Under the pieces are notes generated by a model. That model was not told the DNA's origin. It ran no database searches and worked only from the letters and a program-made list of their open reading frames with translations. Position numbers and translations under genes: made by a program. From assembly GCF_946902905.1 (NCBI RefSeq), contig NZ_OX336385.1:930001-994000 (forward strand): 64,000 nt of DNA. Direction: 5' to 3'. Origin of the DNA: Streptococcus sp. Marseille-Q6470. GTDB taxonomy: Bacteria > Bacillota > Bacilli > Lactobacillales > Streptococcaceae. Shown here piece after piece: positions 27,990 to 39,599 of the stretch. Within the stretch, counting starts at the first letter, position 1; the number at the start of each line of letters is the position of its first letter.

Positions 27990-29273
27990 CTAATAAATGG
28001 AGCGACTAACAACCAGACCATTGGGTTTTGTATACTCTAAGTCAAGGTAATCCTGGTAAGTCCCTGGCACAATGAAACCTTGGGGACTCAATATATCAGT
28101 CCCAGCTTTTCCCACGATAGAGTCTGCCAGTAAAACACAATTGGTACTGAGAACAAAGTAGGTCTTGAATTCAGATGAGCTGAATTTATAAAGCGTCGCA
28201 TCTGCTTCCTGTTTCAGCTGGTAGGAGTAGGTATGCTTGACCTCGCCCTCTCTTCTTTTCATCAACTGCGAGCTTGGCTCCCAAGGAATTAACAGGCCTT
28301 CTATCTCTGCTAAACGATCCTGGATAGCAGCTTTCTGTTGGTCTGTCAAACTCAGACCATAAGCAAACAAGGTCTTTTGACTTTCCCTCTTACAAAGTTC
28401 AATATATTTTTCTCGATTGGCCTTAAACAAGACACCATCTCCGACCATGCCAAATAGACGCTCCGATTGGGGATCATACGAACCATAGGAAATAACCTTC
28501 CCTTGATAACAAATATCCACATGTCCCATTGCGAGGAAAAATGAGGTTTCTGAAGTATGGACAAAAATCTCCAGATCAACCGTCTGGTCGTTTTTTCTTT
28601 CTGAATGCACTTCTCCTTCTTGGCCTTCATGATTTGACAGCCACTTATTCAGTTTACGCAAGGTGCTGATAGGGATTAGAGCTGTCACAAAGATTGGCAA
28701 AGTCATTCGCATTCGACGCTTCAGCTTGGGATTGTTTTCAATCCTCTCAAAAAAGAAACCATCCCGAAGACTGCTTGCTCCTAGCATGAGCAAGTAACAT
28801 CCAAGCAAGAGCAATTCAAAATTCGCCGCATCGTGAAAAGGAGAAATGCTATAAAGACCAAATCCTATCATCCATACAGCATCGAAGAAATGATGGAGTC
28901 GAGGGTGAATGGCATTTTTTCGATAGAGAAACCAGGTAACAAGACTAATGCCACCCGTAAACAACTGATAGCTCGCAATGACAAAAACTAGGAGATAAAG
29001 GGCGATGTCTTGCCAGATGATGGAGTCAAACACGAGAGCCGCAACTATCAGCTTAGCCAAGGTTACAAGGATATTTTCTCTACGTTTTTTATCCTGAAAC
29101 CAGCGAGTCAATAATTGCCAAACCGCTGACAAGGAAAAGTAGCCAATCAGCAACTGGTACCCCATCCGTGGAACAACTTGTCCAAAACGAATCAAGAGAA
29201 TCCCTAAAGTAATAGCAAGCAGTCCCTCCCCAATACTCTTCCACTTGCTATAGGTCTCGGAAAGTTTAGGCAT
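27990..29273 (-). CDS. Membrane protein with HdeD-like N-terminus and soluble C-terminal domain
   Basis: 427 residues. The N-terminal half (1-215) has six or seven transmembrane segments and resembles the DUF308/HdeD pattern. A linker rich in charged residues ([12 protein letters not shown]) follows. The C-terminal half (about 225-427) is soluble, with segments [13 protein letters not shown] and V-I-S-Y-G-S-Y-D that resemble DUF4105-like or papain-fold lipid/peptide hydrolases; that link is uncertain. The start overlaps the end of folB/K by eight bases, so it belongs to the folate transcript. A role in folate metabolism is not implied by the sequence. Confidence 0.6.
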   Translation of the reverse strand: MPKLSETYSKWKSIGEGLLAITLGILLIRFGQVVPRMGYQLLIGYFSLSAVWQLLTRWFQDKKRRENILVTLAKLIVAALVFDSIIWQDIALYLLVFVIASYQLFTGGISLVTWFLYRKNAIHPRLHHFFDAVWMIGFGLYSISPFHDAANFELLLLGCYLLMLGASSLRDGFFFERIENNPKLKRRMRMTLPIFVTALIPISTLRKLNKWLSNHEGQEGEVHSERKNDQTVDLEIFVHTSETSFFLAMGHVDICYQGKVISYGSYDPQSERLFGMVGDGVLFKANREKYIELCKRESQKTLFAYGLSLTDQQKAAIQDRLAEIEGLLIPWEPSSQLMKRREGEVKHTYSYQLKQEADATLYKFSSSEFKTYFVLSTNCVLLADSIVGKAGTDILSPQGFIVPGTYQDYLDLEYTKPNGLVVSRSIY

Positions 29274-30087
29274 TTCCTTGCTCCAACTGATTAAGCAAGT
29301 GACGAATTGGTTGTCCCAAGACTGGATGGATAAAATGTGGGGCTATCTCTTGAAGTGACTCTAGGACAAATAAACGCTCAGCGATATAAGGATGTGGCAA
29401 GATAAGCTCATCTGTGTAGATGACTTGGTCCTCGACAAAGAGCAAATCTAAATCAATCAAACGAGGTCCCCAATGCACTTCCCTGACTCGTCCCATCTCT
29501 GACTCAATGGCCAACAAGGTTTCTAGCAAGATTGGAGCCGGCAACCAGGTTTCCACTTCAATGACCTGATTGGCAAAACTATCTTGCTCTACACCACCCC
29601 ACGGCTCAGTTGTAATCACACTGGACTCTTTGAGAATACGAATCCCGCGAGCACTCATGTTAGCAATCGCGCGTTTGAGATTAGCCTTTTTATCTCCCAT
29701 ATTACTTCCCAAGGCAATAAAGGCTCGCTGCTTACGGCGATGGATGGTTACTGAACAGGTCTCCAAGGGTAGATGAACTGGCGCCCAAGGTTTTTTAAGT
29801 TCTAACTCAATTTCTTGAACGATAGGGTAAGTCTCAAGTGTACGCTCGACAAGTTTGTAGGCGACTGTTTCAATCAAATCCTCAGTATTTTCCTGAAACC
29901 ATGTTGTCCATTGTTGACATAGCTCTCCATAGTGGATAGAAGACTTCAAGTCCAATTCTGTCGCAGCCTTGGTCATATCATAAGATAAGCTAGCTGAAAT
30001 GACAAACTTTTGCCCCAGTTCTTTCTCACTAGGAAAGAGTCCGTGGAAGGCAAAAATTTCTAGATCTTTAATTCGCAGTTGATCCAT
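29266..30087 (-). CDS. folK: Bifunctional dihydroneopterin aldolase / HPPK (SulD type)
   Basis: 273 residues, a FolB-FolK fusion as in mitis-group streptococci. Residues 1-120 are dihydroneopterin aldolase ([10 protein letters not shown] near the start, E-T-V-A-Y-K-L-V near 83, K-P-W-A-P near 107). Residues 125-273 are HPPK ([33 protein letters not shown]). It makes 6-hydroxymethyl-dihydropterin diphosphate for FolP. The start MDQLRIKD at 30087 follows AGAAAGGATAG; an earlier in-frame start lacks a site. A hairpin separates it from folE. Confidence 0.95.
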   Translation of the reverse strand: MDQLRIKDLEIFAFHGLFPSEKELGQKFVISASLSYDMTKAATELDLKSSIHYGELCQQWTTWFQENTEDLIETVAYKLVERTLETYPIVQEIELELKKPWAPVHLPLETCSVTIHRRKQRAFIALGSNMGDKKANLKRAIANMSARGIRILKESSVITTEPWGGVEQDSFANQVIEVETWLPAPILLETLLAIESEMGRVREVHWGPRLIDLDLLFVEDQVIYTDELILPHPYIAERLFVLESLQEIAPHFIHPVLGQPIRHLLNQLEQGNA

Positions 30088-30102
30088 AACTATCCTTTCT
30101 AG

Positions 30103-30127
30103 AAACATCCGCTTGAAGCGAATGTTT
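30103..30127 (-). other. Intra-operon hairpin between folE and folB/K
   Basis: AAACAT-CGCTT and AAGCG-ATGTTT pair with one mismatch and no T tract. It begins in the folE stop codon and ends about 16 bases before the folB/K start. It could be an RNA processing or stability element. Confidence 0.5.
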
Positions 30128-30681
30128 TATAGTCCCATCAGACGATATGCTTGGTCTCGAAGATCCTTATCCGTCTCAAATACACCGCGAGCTACTGTTG
30201 TCAAAGTTGCAGTTCCTGGTTTTCGAACACCTCGCATACTCATACACATATGCTCAGCTTCAATCACAACGAAAGCACCTTTGGCACCTAGATATTCCAT
30301 CAAAGCATCTGCCACTTCGATATTCAAGCGTTCTTGAATCTGTGGCTTTTTAGCATAAACTTCAACTGTACGTGCCAGCTTTGACAAACCTGCCACCCGT
30401 CCATCTGGAATGTAGGCGATATGAGCTTTTCCATAAAAGGGCAAGAAGTGATGTTCACACATGGTATGGAAAAAGATATCCTTTTCTATTACCATATTAT
30501 CGTCGATAATTTCAAAGGATTTTGACAAATGCTCCTCCGCCGTTTGACCAAGTCCTGAAAAAATCTCCTGATACATGCGGGCTACACGTGCAGGAGTTTC
30601 CTGCAAGCCTTCGCGGTTTATATCCTCACCAACAGCTTCGATAATCATTTTAACAGCTGTCTCAATCTTTTGTGTATCCAT
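30127..30681 (-). CDS. folE: GTP cyclohydrolase I
   Basis: A 184-residue type IA enzyme, first step of folate synthesis (GTP to dihydroneopterin triphosphate). The zinc site [11 protein letters not shown] lies near residue 73, with the second Cys in [10 protein letters not shown] near 147. P-T-A-R-V-A is replaced by P-A-R-V-A-R near 27, as normal. It is third in the folP-folC-folE-folB/K order, four bases after folC. Confidence 0.97.
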   Translation of the reverse strand: MDTQKIETAVKMIIEAVGEDINREGLQETPARVARMYQEIFSGLGQTAEEHLSKSFEIIDDNMVIEKDIFFHTMCEHHFLPFYGKAHIAYIPDGRVAGLSKLARTVEVYAKKPQIQERLNIEVADALMEYLGAKGAFVVIEAEHMCMSMRGVRKPGTATLTTVARGVFETDKDLRDQAYRLMGL

Positions 30682-30684
30682 TCT

Positions 30685-31983
30685 CTAGTTTTTCCTCTCC
30701 ATCAGATAGGCTCTCACCTGGCTCAAGAAATACAAGGAGCCCGTCACTATCCGAACTGTTTTTTTCTCTTCATTGTCTTTCATTTTTTGATCTAGAAATG
30801 CCTGCCAACTTTGATAGTTAAGTTTTCTAGAACGGGCTGCTTCTTTTAGCACCTCTTCGTCGGTCGCCCGACCATCCTCAAAATGTGTTAGTGTAAGATT
30901 AGTACCTGGTAAGTTCTCTAATAAATCTAACATATCCTCTAAAGCCTTAGTTTTAATACAAGTAAAGAGGATTTCCTTCTGGTAGTCGGCAAAGCGTTCT
31001 TGCAAGGTTGCTACCAAAGCCTTGATTGCATGGGGATTGTGGGCTCCATCCAAAATCACCAAGGGACCTTTAGAAACAATTTCCAAGCGTCCTGGCCAAC
31101 TTGTTTCTTCTAAAGCTTGAGCAATCAAGTCATTACTTGCCAATTCTCGTCCAGTCTCTTGGCAATAGGTATCCAACAGGGTTATGGCCATCCCAGCATT
31201 CTCTACCTGATGAATGCCAAGTAGACCTGTCTGAAAACGACCCTGTCTAAACGAACTTGTATAGTCAAAGACCTCTCCAGTTTCAATACTCTCATGATGG
31301 CTGACCTGATAATCATCCCTATAAGCAAGCCTAGGAGCTTGTTTCGCTTTCGCAATCTGGTCGATTACCGCCAAGGCTTCTGGGACAATGTTCCCTGTTA
31401 CCAGGGGAATTCCTTGTTTGATAATGCCAGCCTTTTGCTCCGCGATAGCTTCCAAGCTATCCCCTAGTAAAGCTACGTGGTCCAACCCAATGGTCGTAAT
31501 ACCTGTTAAGATAGGCTGACAAACATTGGTGCTATCCAAAAGTCCACCCATACCTACTTCCATAATGGCCACATCAACTTGCTCAGAAGCAAAATAGTCA
31601 TAAGCGATAGCAGTGATAATCTCGAACTCTGTCGTTCCTTGTAAGGCCGGAGCATGCTCTCTTTCCAGTAGTGAGCGATAGTCCGCCATCAAGGTCTCTA
31701 ATCTCGCTTCTGGGATGGATTCCCCGTTAATAGCAATCTGGTCCGTGTAATGAATCAGATAGGGTGAGCTAAAGACGCCAACTCTAAGCCCCATCTTTTC
31801 TAACATGGTTTTCAAGAAAGCTATGGTAGAACCCTTGCCATTGGTGCCTCCGATGTGAATAACCTTAAGCTTAAGGTGGGGATTGTCACGTAGGGCTAAT
31901 AGCTCCACCATCCTCTCCAAACTAAAATGCGGTTGGTCTGTCCGATAGTTAGCTATCCACTGATTCGTTTCGTTATTGTTCAT
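30685..31983 (-). CDS. folC: Dihydrofolate / folylpolyglutamate synthase
   Basis: A 432-residue Mur-ligase-type enzyme that adds glutamate to dihydropteroate and folates. The P-loop H-I-G-G-T-N-G-K-G-S-T lies near residue 43. F-S-S-P-Y-L near 75, M-E-V-G-M-G-G-L-L-D-S-T-N near 143, and the C-terminal domain motif L-D-G-A-H-N-P-H-A near 308 are all present. It is second in the folate operon, one base after folP, so translation is coupled. Confidence 0.96.
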   Translation of the reverse strand: MNNNETNQWIANYRTDQPHFSLERMVELLALRDNPHLKLKVIHIGGTNGKGSTIAFLKTMLEKMGLRVGVFSSPYLIHYTDQIAINGESIPEARLETLMADYRSLLEREHAPALQGTTEFEIITAIAYDYFASEQVDVAIMEVGMGGLLDSTNVCQPILTGITTIGLDHVALLGDSLEAIAEQKAGIIKQGIPLVTGNIVPEALAVIDQIAKAKQAPRLAYRDDYQVSHHESIETGEVFDYTSSFRQGRFQTGLLGIHQVENAGMAITLLDTYCQETGRELASNDLIAQALEETSWPGRLEIVSKGPLVILDGAHNPHAIKALVATLQERFADYQKEILFTCIKTKALEDMLDLLENLPGTNLTLTHFEDGRATDEEVLKEAARSRKLNYQSWQAFLDQKMKDNEEKKTVRIVTGSLYFLSQVRAYLMERKN

Positions 31984-31984
31984 C

Positions 31985-32938
<954 letters not shown>

Positions 32939-33032
32939 TCAAATTTCATTTAGATTGGTATTCCTCTATTTTACTGTTTTTTTTGGATTCTGTCCAATTA
33001 TCCCTCGGTAGTCTCAAACTTTAAAAGAGCGT

Positions 33033-33208
33033 AAAAAAAGAGAGTGGGACAGAAATCGGTCATTCGTTAGAATTCGATTTCGTCGTCCCACCTCCGCACA
33101 GTTAAGTAGGGCTGTAAAAAGCCTAGTAGAGCCTACTCAACCACTGCGTCTTGCTTGACAATTCAAAGACAATTGAGAGGCTAGGACTTTTGTCCCAGCC
33201 TCTTTTTT
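33033..33208. repeat. Two-hairpin bidirectional terminator module, copy 1 (no BOX)
   Basis: The left hairpin GTGGGAC (33044) .. GTCCCAC (33091), with inner GAAATCG/CGATTTC, has seven T on the minus side. The right hairpin GAGGCTAGGAC-TTTT-GTCCCAGCCTC (33177-33202) has TTTTTT on the plus side. Each hairpin therefore terminates transcription leaving the module outward. It ends the pgk transcript before folP. A second copy, about 10 kb away at 42881, is almost identical but carries a BOX insertion. Confidence 0.85.
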
Positions 33209-33214
33209 ATATTC

Positions 33215-34414
33215 TTATTTTTCAGTCAAAGCTGCAAGACCTGGAAGTTCTTTACCTTCAAGGAGTTCCATAGATGCACCACCACCAGTAGAGATCCATG
33301 AGAATTTGTCTGCACGTCCAAGGTTGATCGCTGCAGCAGCTGAGTCACCACCACCGATGATTGATTTAACGCCTGGTTGTTTCACGATAGCGTCCATCAC
33401 ACCGATTGTACCAGCTTGGAAGTCAGGGTTTTCAAATACACCCATTGGTCCGTTCCATACAACTGTTTTCGCACCAGTCAATTCTTGGTCGAATTTAGCG
33501 ATTGATTTAGGACCGATATCAAGACCAAGGAATCCTGGGTCTACTGCTTCACCTTCAGTATCTTTCACTTCAGTGTAGTCAGCAAATGCGTTCGCTTCTT
33601 TTGAGTCAACTGGCAAGATCAATTTACCATTTGATTTTTCAAGAAGAGATTTAGCAACATCCAATTTGTCTTCTTCTACAAGTGAGTTCCCGATTTCGAT
33701 ACCTTGTGCTTTGTAGAATGTGTAAGTCATACCACCACCGATAAGAACTTTATCAGCTTTTTCAAGCAAGTTTTCGATAACACCGATCTTGTCAGATACT
33801 TTAGATCCACCAAGGATAGCTACGAATGGACGTTCTGGAGCTTCAACTGCTTCTTTGATGTAAGCAATTTCGTTTTCAAGAAGGAAACCAGCAACAGCTT
33901 TATCAACGTTTGCTGAGATACCAACGTTCGATGCGTGTGCACGGTGAGCTGTACCGAATGCATCGTTTACGAAGATACCATCTCCAAGTGATGCCCAGTA
34001 TTTACCAAGTTCAGGATCGTTTTTAGATTCTTTCTTGCCGTCAACATCTTCGTAACGAGTGTTTTCAACCAAGAGAACTTGTCCATCTTCAAGAGCGTTA
34101 ACAGCTGCTTCCAATTCAGCACCACGAGTAACACCTGGGATAAATTTAACTTCTTGACCCAATTTAGCAGCCAAGTCAGCAGCTACAGGAGCAAGTGATT
34201 TACCTTCTTTATCTGCTTCTTCTTTTACACGTCCAAGGTGAGAGAAGAGGATTGCACGTCCACCTTGTTCAAGGATGTACTTGATAGTTGGAAGAGCTGC
34301 AGTGATACGGTTATCGTTAGTGATCACGCCATCTTTTACAGGTACGTTGAAGTCAACACGAACGAGAACTTTTTTCCCTTTCAAGTCAACGTCTTTAACA
34401 GTCAATTTTGCCAT
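33215..34414 (-). CDS. pgk: Phosphoglycerate kinase
   Basis: A 399-residue glycolytic enzyme (1,3-bisphosphoglycerate + ADP to 3-phosphoglycerate + ATP). Signatures are V-R-V-D-F-N-V-P near residue 18, S-H-L-G-R near 59, G-T-A-H-R-A-H-A-S near 155, K-V-L-I-G-G-G-M and the nucleotide loop G-G-G-D-S-A-A near 370. Codon use is biased, as in highly expressed genes. It is monocistronic. The extended -10 promoter (TGATATAAT) lies about 35 bases upstream. Confidence 0.98.
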   Translation of the reverse strand: MAKLTVKDVDLKGKKVLVRVDFNVPVKDGVITNDNRITAALPTIKYILEQGGRAILFSHLGRVKEEADKEGKSLAPVAADLAAKLGQEVKFIPGVTRGAELEAAVNALEDGQVLLVENTRYEDVDGKKESKNDPELGKYWASLGDGIFVNDAFGTAHRAHASNVGISANVDKAVAGFLLENEIAYIKEAVEAPERPFVAILGGSKVSDKIGVIENLLEKADKVLIGGGMTYTFYKAQGIEIGNSLVEEDKLDVAKSLLEKSNGKLILPVDSKEANAFADYTEVKDTEGEAVDPGFLGLDIGPKSIAKFDQELTGAKTVVWNGPMGVFENPDFQAGTIGVMDAIVKQPGVKSIIGGGDSAAAAINLGRADKFSWISTGGGASMELLEGKELPGLAALTEK

Positions 34415-34447
34415 TAGATATGACTCCTTCTTTTTTTTTACGTGTTA

Positions 34448-34456
34448 ATTATATCA
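34448..34456 (-). promoter_or_regulatory. pgk extended -10 promoter
   Basis: The minus strand reads TGATATAAT. No convincing -35 hexamer is visible at the right spacing. Confidence 0.6.
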
Positions 34457-34577
34457 CAAAATCAATAAAAGAGATAGCAAAACCTTAAACTTTTACTCTG
34501 AACCATTTCTCACAGGTAAATTTAGAGAATCCCTCAAGTAACAATAGGTACTCCCATTTTTAACCTCAGCAAGACAA

Positions 34578-34611
34578 AAAAAGATTTGACTTTTAAAAGT
34601 CAAATCTTTTT
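34578..34611 (-). terminator. Terminator after the EndoD gene
   Basis: A 17-bp perfect palindrome centred between 34594 and 34595 (AAGATTTGACTTTT / AAAAGTCAAATCTT) with A and T runs on both sides. Confidence 0.9.
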
Positions 34612-34647
34612 ATTGTTATGAAGTCAATTTTAGATTAAAAATCTAGC

Positions 34648-37600
34648 TTAATCCTCTTTTTTCTTTTGAGCGAGAAGTCCAAAGCCACCTAGAACTCCAA
34701 CCAATCCAAGTGCAAGGAGATTTGCATCTACTCCTTCACCTGTACTTGGAAGTTGTTTTCCTTCAGGTCTTTCAGCTTGTGCTTGTGCTACTTCCTGCTT
34801 AGCTACTTGTGCTACTGGAGCAGGGGCAAGAGGTTTGTCAGCTGGGGCATCCACTTTTGGCCCAATCTCAACAATCTCAGTTACAGTTTCTTTGACTACT
34901 TCTGTCCCCTTAAGACTGCGGTTGCCTTCTGTGTCAACTTCTACAAGATTTCTACGAAGCCCTTCAACTCCGGCCTGAACGATACGACGTTCTCCTGCTT
35001 GAAGACTAGGATTTACTCGTTCTTCATGGCCGTATGCAACCTTTTCTTCCTCAACTACTAATGTTGGATTGCTGATAGTCAAATCTTTTTGTCCATCTAG
35101 CGGTTGAACACGGCTTTCTACCTTCGTACCAACTTCAGTAATCTCAGCCACTGCTTCCTTGACTACTTCTGTCTCAAGAAGAGTGCGGTTGCCTTTAGCA
35201 TCAACTTCAATCAGACGACGAGTCTGACCTTCTACACCTGCCTGAACAATACGACGTTCTCCCACCAAGAGGTCTCCTGCTGGACGTTCTTGGCGTTCGA
35301 AGACTTGAGTTTCTGTTTCAACCACTAGCTCAGGTAGAGCTTCAACTGTTGGAGCCGCTTCTTCTTCTAAGCTACCCACATGGTGGCTTTCTTCTGCAGG
35401 AGTTAGTTTCTTATTCAGCTTTTCTTTCATGTCCGCAAAGGCTTCTGGAGTAGGATTTGTTGAGCCAATGAGAGTTTCTGTTTGAGCGATGATTTGATCA
35501 TCTGCATTTTTCTCACGAACTTTTCCTAGTAGAGTTTCAAGTTCTTCTTTAGCTGCTTGATAAACCTGTACACCATTCAAGTCTGCACCAGCTTGTTTCA
35601 AGTCATTCAAAGCTTGGTTGACTGCTTCTTGACTAGCATCATGGTTTTCTAAAATCGCTTTTGCTGCATCAATCTTCTCAACAAGAGCTGCTTGTTTTAC
35701 TGCATCCGCAAATGTATAAGCTACTGTTTCTTTGCGACCTTGAGCAGATGTGATTTCTTGTTTCAGATATTCGTCATTGACAGCTGCTTTAGGTGATACT
35801 AGAACATCAAATTCGACAGTTTGTCCTTGATAGTGCAACTGAAGTTTTTGACGGCCTGTTTTTTGAGCATCATAACCTGTAATTTCGACTCCTTGGTCTG
35901 TAAAGTTATGTTCAGTCTCCGTTTCATCATCATACAAGACCTTAAAGCGGCCTTCTGATAAGTTCAGAGCATCGCCTACCAAGTAGTCAATTTTCGGTTG
36001 CTTGCTAATATACAAGGCTGCGACTTCTTTTGGACCAGCTTCTTCACCAGTGACTTGAACCTTAAAGCTACCTGCAACTGGAAGACCAAGATAGGTTACC
36101 GTTAACTCTTGTTCGCCATGATGGTGAGCATCGTAGCCGTTAACAACTACACCTGCGTGACTGAGATTGATGACTTCGTCTGCTTCTTCACCCTCATATT
36201 TGACGCGAAGAAGACCACCTTTGAGATTCAATTCCTCGCCGTTTTGGTAAGTTGTCTTTTTAGGTGCTACTTCTAGACTGACAGACTTAATCTTTCTTTC
36301 ATCCTGAGGAATCGTTACAGCAAGGGTATTACTGATTTCTTTCCCTGGCAATTGTGTTCGGTAGTAAAGAAGGCTTGGACGTTTTTCAAAGCTCAATGGA
36401 TCTGTTGCTAGATCCCCTCCAACTACTGTGTTTAAACTAGCGATAGGAGTTTGTGAATCTGCCTTGTCATAGACTGTAATTGTTGCTCCAGCAGGAACTT
36501 CTGAGAATCCAAGTTGAATCTTATTGTCCGTTAGAACACGCGCTGCAACTTTAGCCATTGGGATGTTTGGGCTCTCCGTATCAAGAGTTTCATACATCTT
36601 CCAGTTGTAGATACGAATGGCTTTCCATGGTGTTCCATTGTCAGACGTAATGACGTTCAAACGCCAGTCTTGGGCCGTAATTGGGCTATCAAGGGTAATG
36701 TCTGAAACGTGAGCTCTATTGCCACGAACAGCCTTGGCTAGTTTCCATTCTCCAGCTTCATCCTTATAGTAGAGGTCAAAGTCCTTAGTATTCATCAAAC
36801 CATCGTTGACAGATTCTCCACCAGCACCGGCATGGTCCATGACCCATCTAACGACACGGCGTGGTTGTGTCAAACGGATATCAACACTACCGCTCAACTG
36901 AGCAGAAGACCATTTATCAGATAAGCTAGTGATAGTTCCATTCAACATACCTTCGATACCTTCGCCGCCTTCTGTGTCTGGGAAGGTACTTCCGATAACA
37001 GTCGCTCCTGGAACGATATTTTCTGCTAATGGTCTTGGAAGACTTGTGTCTTGGACAGTCATTCCCCAGTCAAAGTTTGTAGTTGCTGCTTCAGAACGAA
37101 GGCCATTCTTACCAACTGCGACAACCTTCAACTCTTGACTAGTACCAGTTGCACTAGCTGAACGGCTAACTTTTGGTAGGTAGATAGTAGTGGCAGATGA
37201 GCCTGTCAATAGGTGCCAAGCATCGCCATCCTTCTCATAAACTTCATAGAAATCAGCATCTTTATTTCCAGTAAATTGGACAATGGCTTCTGCTTCTTGG
37301 GCATTTTTAAGAGATTGCTTAGCTACTTTTAGAGCTGTTGGTGCTTGAGGAGCCTCTTGATTATCTGTTACAGTCAACTCACCCAAGTTAAATTGATAGC
37401 CCTTAAGGGCAGCAGTATTTTCAAAAGTGAGCTTGATGCCGTAAATAGTCTGACCTGCCAAGGCACTCAAATCAAATTCATCTTTTGTCCAATCGTCAGA
37501 TAAAGTCAGCTCTTTACGAGTATTCTCGCCACCATAGGTATAGTTTTTCTGAGTCGCAAACTCCACATAGACCTTGCTTCCCTTACCACCTTTATGGGCA

Positions 37601-39375
37601 ACACGAAGTTTTGTTTTATCTGTTACTTCCAGTTTAGTAGAGTAAAGGCGAACATCTTGGTTGGTATTTTCAGCTAAATCACCCGCAAATTTGAGTGAAT
37701 TCCCTCCATTGTAGGCATCTTCAAAGTCATAATCAGCTTGAAGTTTAGCACCTGATGAAGTTTGCCACCAGCGCCATGTAGGCAAGATACCTGATACAGA
37801 ACGATAGTTCCATTCCGAATCCTTAGAAACTTTACCGTCTACAAACCATTTTTTACCATGTCCAGTGTTAAAGGATGTTGTAAAGGTACGTCCCACTGCT
37901 GGTGTACGGTCAGCTACTAGGTTAGCAATTCCGTACCAGTCCTTGTCATCTGGTTTTTGACCAGTTGGATCTCCTTGGTAGCCTGTGAAGAAGATATTTT
38001 CATTCTTGTGATAGTCTTCTCCTGTCTTCCCAAGACTAGTGATAGTATCAGGGGCAAAGAGACCAAGTGATAAGCGAAGTTTGCCATTTTCATCAAAAAG
38101 GGCATCCCATTTCACTTTTGTCTTATAAGAACCACCTTGTTGCAATTCCAAACCTGCAAAAACATCATACTGACTGCGTCCTAGCCATTTCGCCATTGTT
38201 ACAGAGTAATCATTTTTCTCTTTAGTCCAGTTAAAGTTTGCAAAGAAGTGATCAGCAGGTACTTTATCGCCTTCTTTTTCCATGAATTGATAGTTGTACT
38301 CACCAAGTCCATCCTCATGGTAACGGCCATATTCATAAGTCATGGCATCGTACCAAGAATACTTGACTGGATGATTAACTTGAGCTGCATATTCCTTGGT
38401 ATAAAGCATGAAATCACGCATTTTCTTACCAAGAGGCGTTACGATATCTCCTGTTGTTTCTTGGTTGATAAAGTAGCCATCAAATCCATAGTATTTAGCC
38501 AAATCAACCAACTTACGAGCGATAGGGAAAGTACCGTCTTCGTCTTGTTGAAGGGCTGCAGCAAATTTTTCTTGGTCTGCAATACTATTAGACCAGTTGA
38601 AGAATAGAGTACCTAATACTGGGACACCATTACGGTGACCAGCATCAATCACGTCTGGAGTTGGAACAAGCCCTTCCCAGAAGACCATTGAATTCAAGTA
38701 TTGCCAGTAGTCAAAAGCATAGGCTTTAAACTCTTCACCACCTACAGAAGCGTGGTCTTTGGCCTTAGAGTTGGTATTGGCAAGAGCTTCAACCTTGGCA
38801 TCCTTATTGGCTTTTTCGTTGACTACATGCCCACGGTAACGTTTAGCCAATTCAACTGAAGAACGATTAATAGCGTCGTCTTCACGGGCACCCGATTCCC
38901 ATTTCAACAAATCTTCCCAAGTGTCAAACTTAATTTCTTTTGGTCGAAGACTTTTTTCTTCTTTCTTAGGAACATCTGAGACAGTTGCTTTCTCTTCAGC
39001 CTTATTTTCTGTAGCTACAGGTGCCTCTTCAGCCTTAGGCGCTTCAGCAACCGGACTAGCTACTTCCTTATCAGCTGCAGTCAATTGGTCCAAGGTTGGT
39101 TTTTCTTCTGAAATAGGTTGTTCACTAACCTTGTTTTCTGTCTCTTCCAACTGCTTTAATACCTCAGGTGAAGCTGTAGTTGATTGCTCTGATGTGGTTG
39201 GCGATGCTTGCTCTGTAGCCACGGCAGTAGTCGTTGTTTCATTCGCTGGGATTGCAACTTCTTCTGCTAGAGCTTGGTTGGCAAATAAAACCGAACCAAT
39301 CATCAAAGAGCAGGCACCAACTGATAATTTTCGAATACTATAGCGGTAACGTTTCTCAAAAAATGGATTCTTCAT
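34648..39375 (-). CDS. endoD: Cell-wall-anchored endo-beta-N-acetylglucosaminidase D (GH85)
   Basis: About 1575 residues. The N-terminal YSIRK signal (Y-S-I-R-K-L-S-V-G-A) ends near residue 38. A low-complexity acidic linker precedes the GH85 catalytic domain (about 150-600), with catalytic Asn304 and Glu306 in Y-F-I-N-Q-E-T. Beta-sandwich carbohydrate-binding regions follow, then two bacterial Ig-like domains (about 1070-1225), a FIVAR-type helical segment, and two G5-like repeats containing G-E-R-R-I-V-Q-A-G-V-E-G. It ends with an L-P-S-T-G-E sorting signal. The family cuts the chitobiose core of host N-glycans. The start MKNPFFEKR at 39375 has AAAGGAG. A cre site lies in the leader. Confidence 0.93.
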   Translation of the reverse strand: MKNPFFEKRYRYSIRKLSVGACSLMIGSVLFANQALAEEVAIPANETTTTAVATEQASPTTSEQSTTASPEVLKQLEETENKVSEQPISEEKPTLDQLTAADKEVASPVAEAPKAEEAPVATENKAEEKATVSDVPKKEEKSLRPKEIKFDTWEDLLKWESGAREDDAINRSSVELAKRYRGHVVNEKANKDAKVEALANTNSKAKDHASVGGEEFKAYAFDYWQYLNSMVFWEGLVPTPDVIDAGHRNGVPVLGTLFFNWSNSIADQEKFAAALQQDEDGTFPIARKLVDLAKYYGFDGYFINQETTGDIVTPLGKKMRDFMLYTKEYAAQVNHPVKYSWYDAMTYEYGRYHEDGLGEYNYQFMEKEGDKVPADHFFANFNWTKEKNDYSVTMAKWLGRSQYDVFAGLELQQGGSYKTKVKWDALFDENGKLRLSLGLFAPDTITSLGKTGEDYHKNENIFFTGYQGDPTGQKPDDKDWYGIANLVADRTPAVGRTFTTSFNTGHGKKWFVDGKVSKDSEWNYRSVSGILPTWRWWQTSSGAKLQADYDFEDAYNGGNSLKFAGDLAENTNQDVRLYSTKLEVTDKTKLRVAHKGGKGSKVYVEFATQKNYTYGGENTRKELTLSDDWTKDEFDLSALAGQTIYGIKLTFENTAALKGYQFNLGELTVTDNQEAPQAPTALKVAKQSLKNAQEAEAIVQFTGNKDADFYEVYEKDGDAWHLLTGSSATTIYLPKVSRSASATGTSQELKVVAVGKNGLRSEAATTNFDWGMTVQDTSLPRPLAENIVPGATVIGSTFPDTEGGEGIEGMLNGTITSLSDKWSSAQLSGSVDIRLTQPRRVVRWVMDHAGAGGESVNDGLMNTKDFDLYYKDEAGEWKLAKAVRGNRAHVSDITLDSPITAQDWRLNVITSDNGTPWKAIRIYNWKMYETLDTESPNIPMAKVAARVLTDNKIQLGFSEVPAGATITVYDKADSQTPIASLNTVVGGDLATDPLSFEKRPSLLYYRTQLPGKEISNTLAVTIPQDERKIKSVSLEVAPKKTTYQNGEELNLKGGLLRVKYEGEEADEVINLSHAGVVVNGYDAHHHGEQELTVTYLGLPVAGSFKVQVTGEEAGPKEVAALYISKQPKIDYLVGDALNLSEGRFKVLYDDETETEHNFTDQGVEITGYDAQKTGRQKLQLHYQGQTVEFDVLVSPKAAVNDEYLKQEITSAQGRKETVAYTFADAVKQAALVEKIDAAKAILENHDASQEAVNQALNDLKQAGADLNGVQVYQAAKEELETLLGKVREKNADDQIIAQTETLIGSTNPTPEAFADMKEKLNKKLTPAEESHHVGSLEEEAAPTVEALPELVVETETQVFERQERPAGDLLVGERRIVQAGVEGQTRRLIEVDAKGNRTLLETEVVKEAVAEITEVGTKVESRVQPLDGQKDLTISNPTLVVEEEKVAYGHEERVNPSLQAGERRIVQAGVEGLRRNLVEVDTEGNRSLKGTEVVKETVTEIVEIGPKVDAPADKPLAPAPVAQVAKQEVAQAQAERPEGKQLPSTGEGVDANLLALGLVGVLGGFGLLAQKKKED

Positions 39376-39397
39376 TTTTTCTCCTTTTACTTCCAAA

Positions 39398-39411
39398 AGT
39401 AAGCGCTTTAT
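39398..39411 (-). promoter_or_regulatory. cre site in the EndoD leader
   Basis: The minus strand reads ATAAAGCGCTTACT, with the invariant AAAGCGCTTAC core of CcpA operators. It lies between the promoter and the ribosome binding site, a position suited to roadblock repression. Confidence 0.7.
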
Positions 39412-39462
39412 TTTTATTTAAAAAAAGTAACTGCCCTTAAAGTAGCAGAACTGTTCATTTTC

Positions 39463-39490
39463 ATTTTACGATATTTATAAGTAGAGTCAA
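39463..39490 (-). promoter_or_regulatory. EndoD gene promoter
   Basis: On the minus strand: TTGACT (39485-39490), 16 bases, TAAAAT (39463-39468). The leader is about 80 bases and contains the cre site. Confidence 0.7.
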
Positions 39491-39599
39491 CACTTGCCCA
39501 TAAATATCTATAAAGGAGTGAATAAATGATATAAATTAGACAATCAGAAGCATTTTTCTACTTTTACTAGCATTTTTCTTAAAAAACTTCATTTACTAC

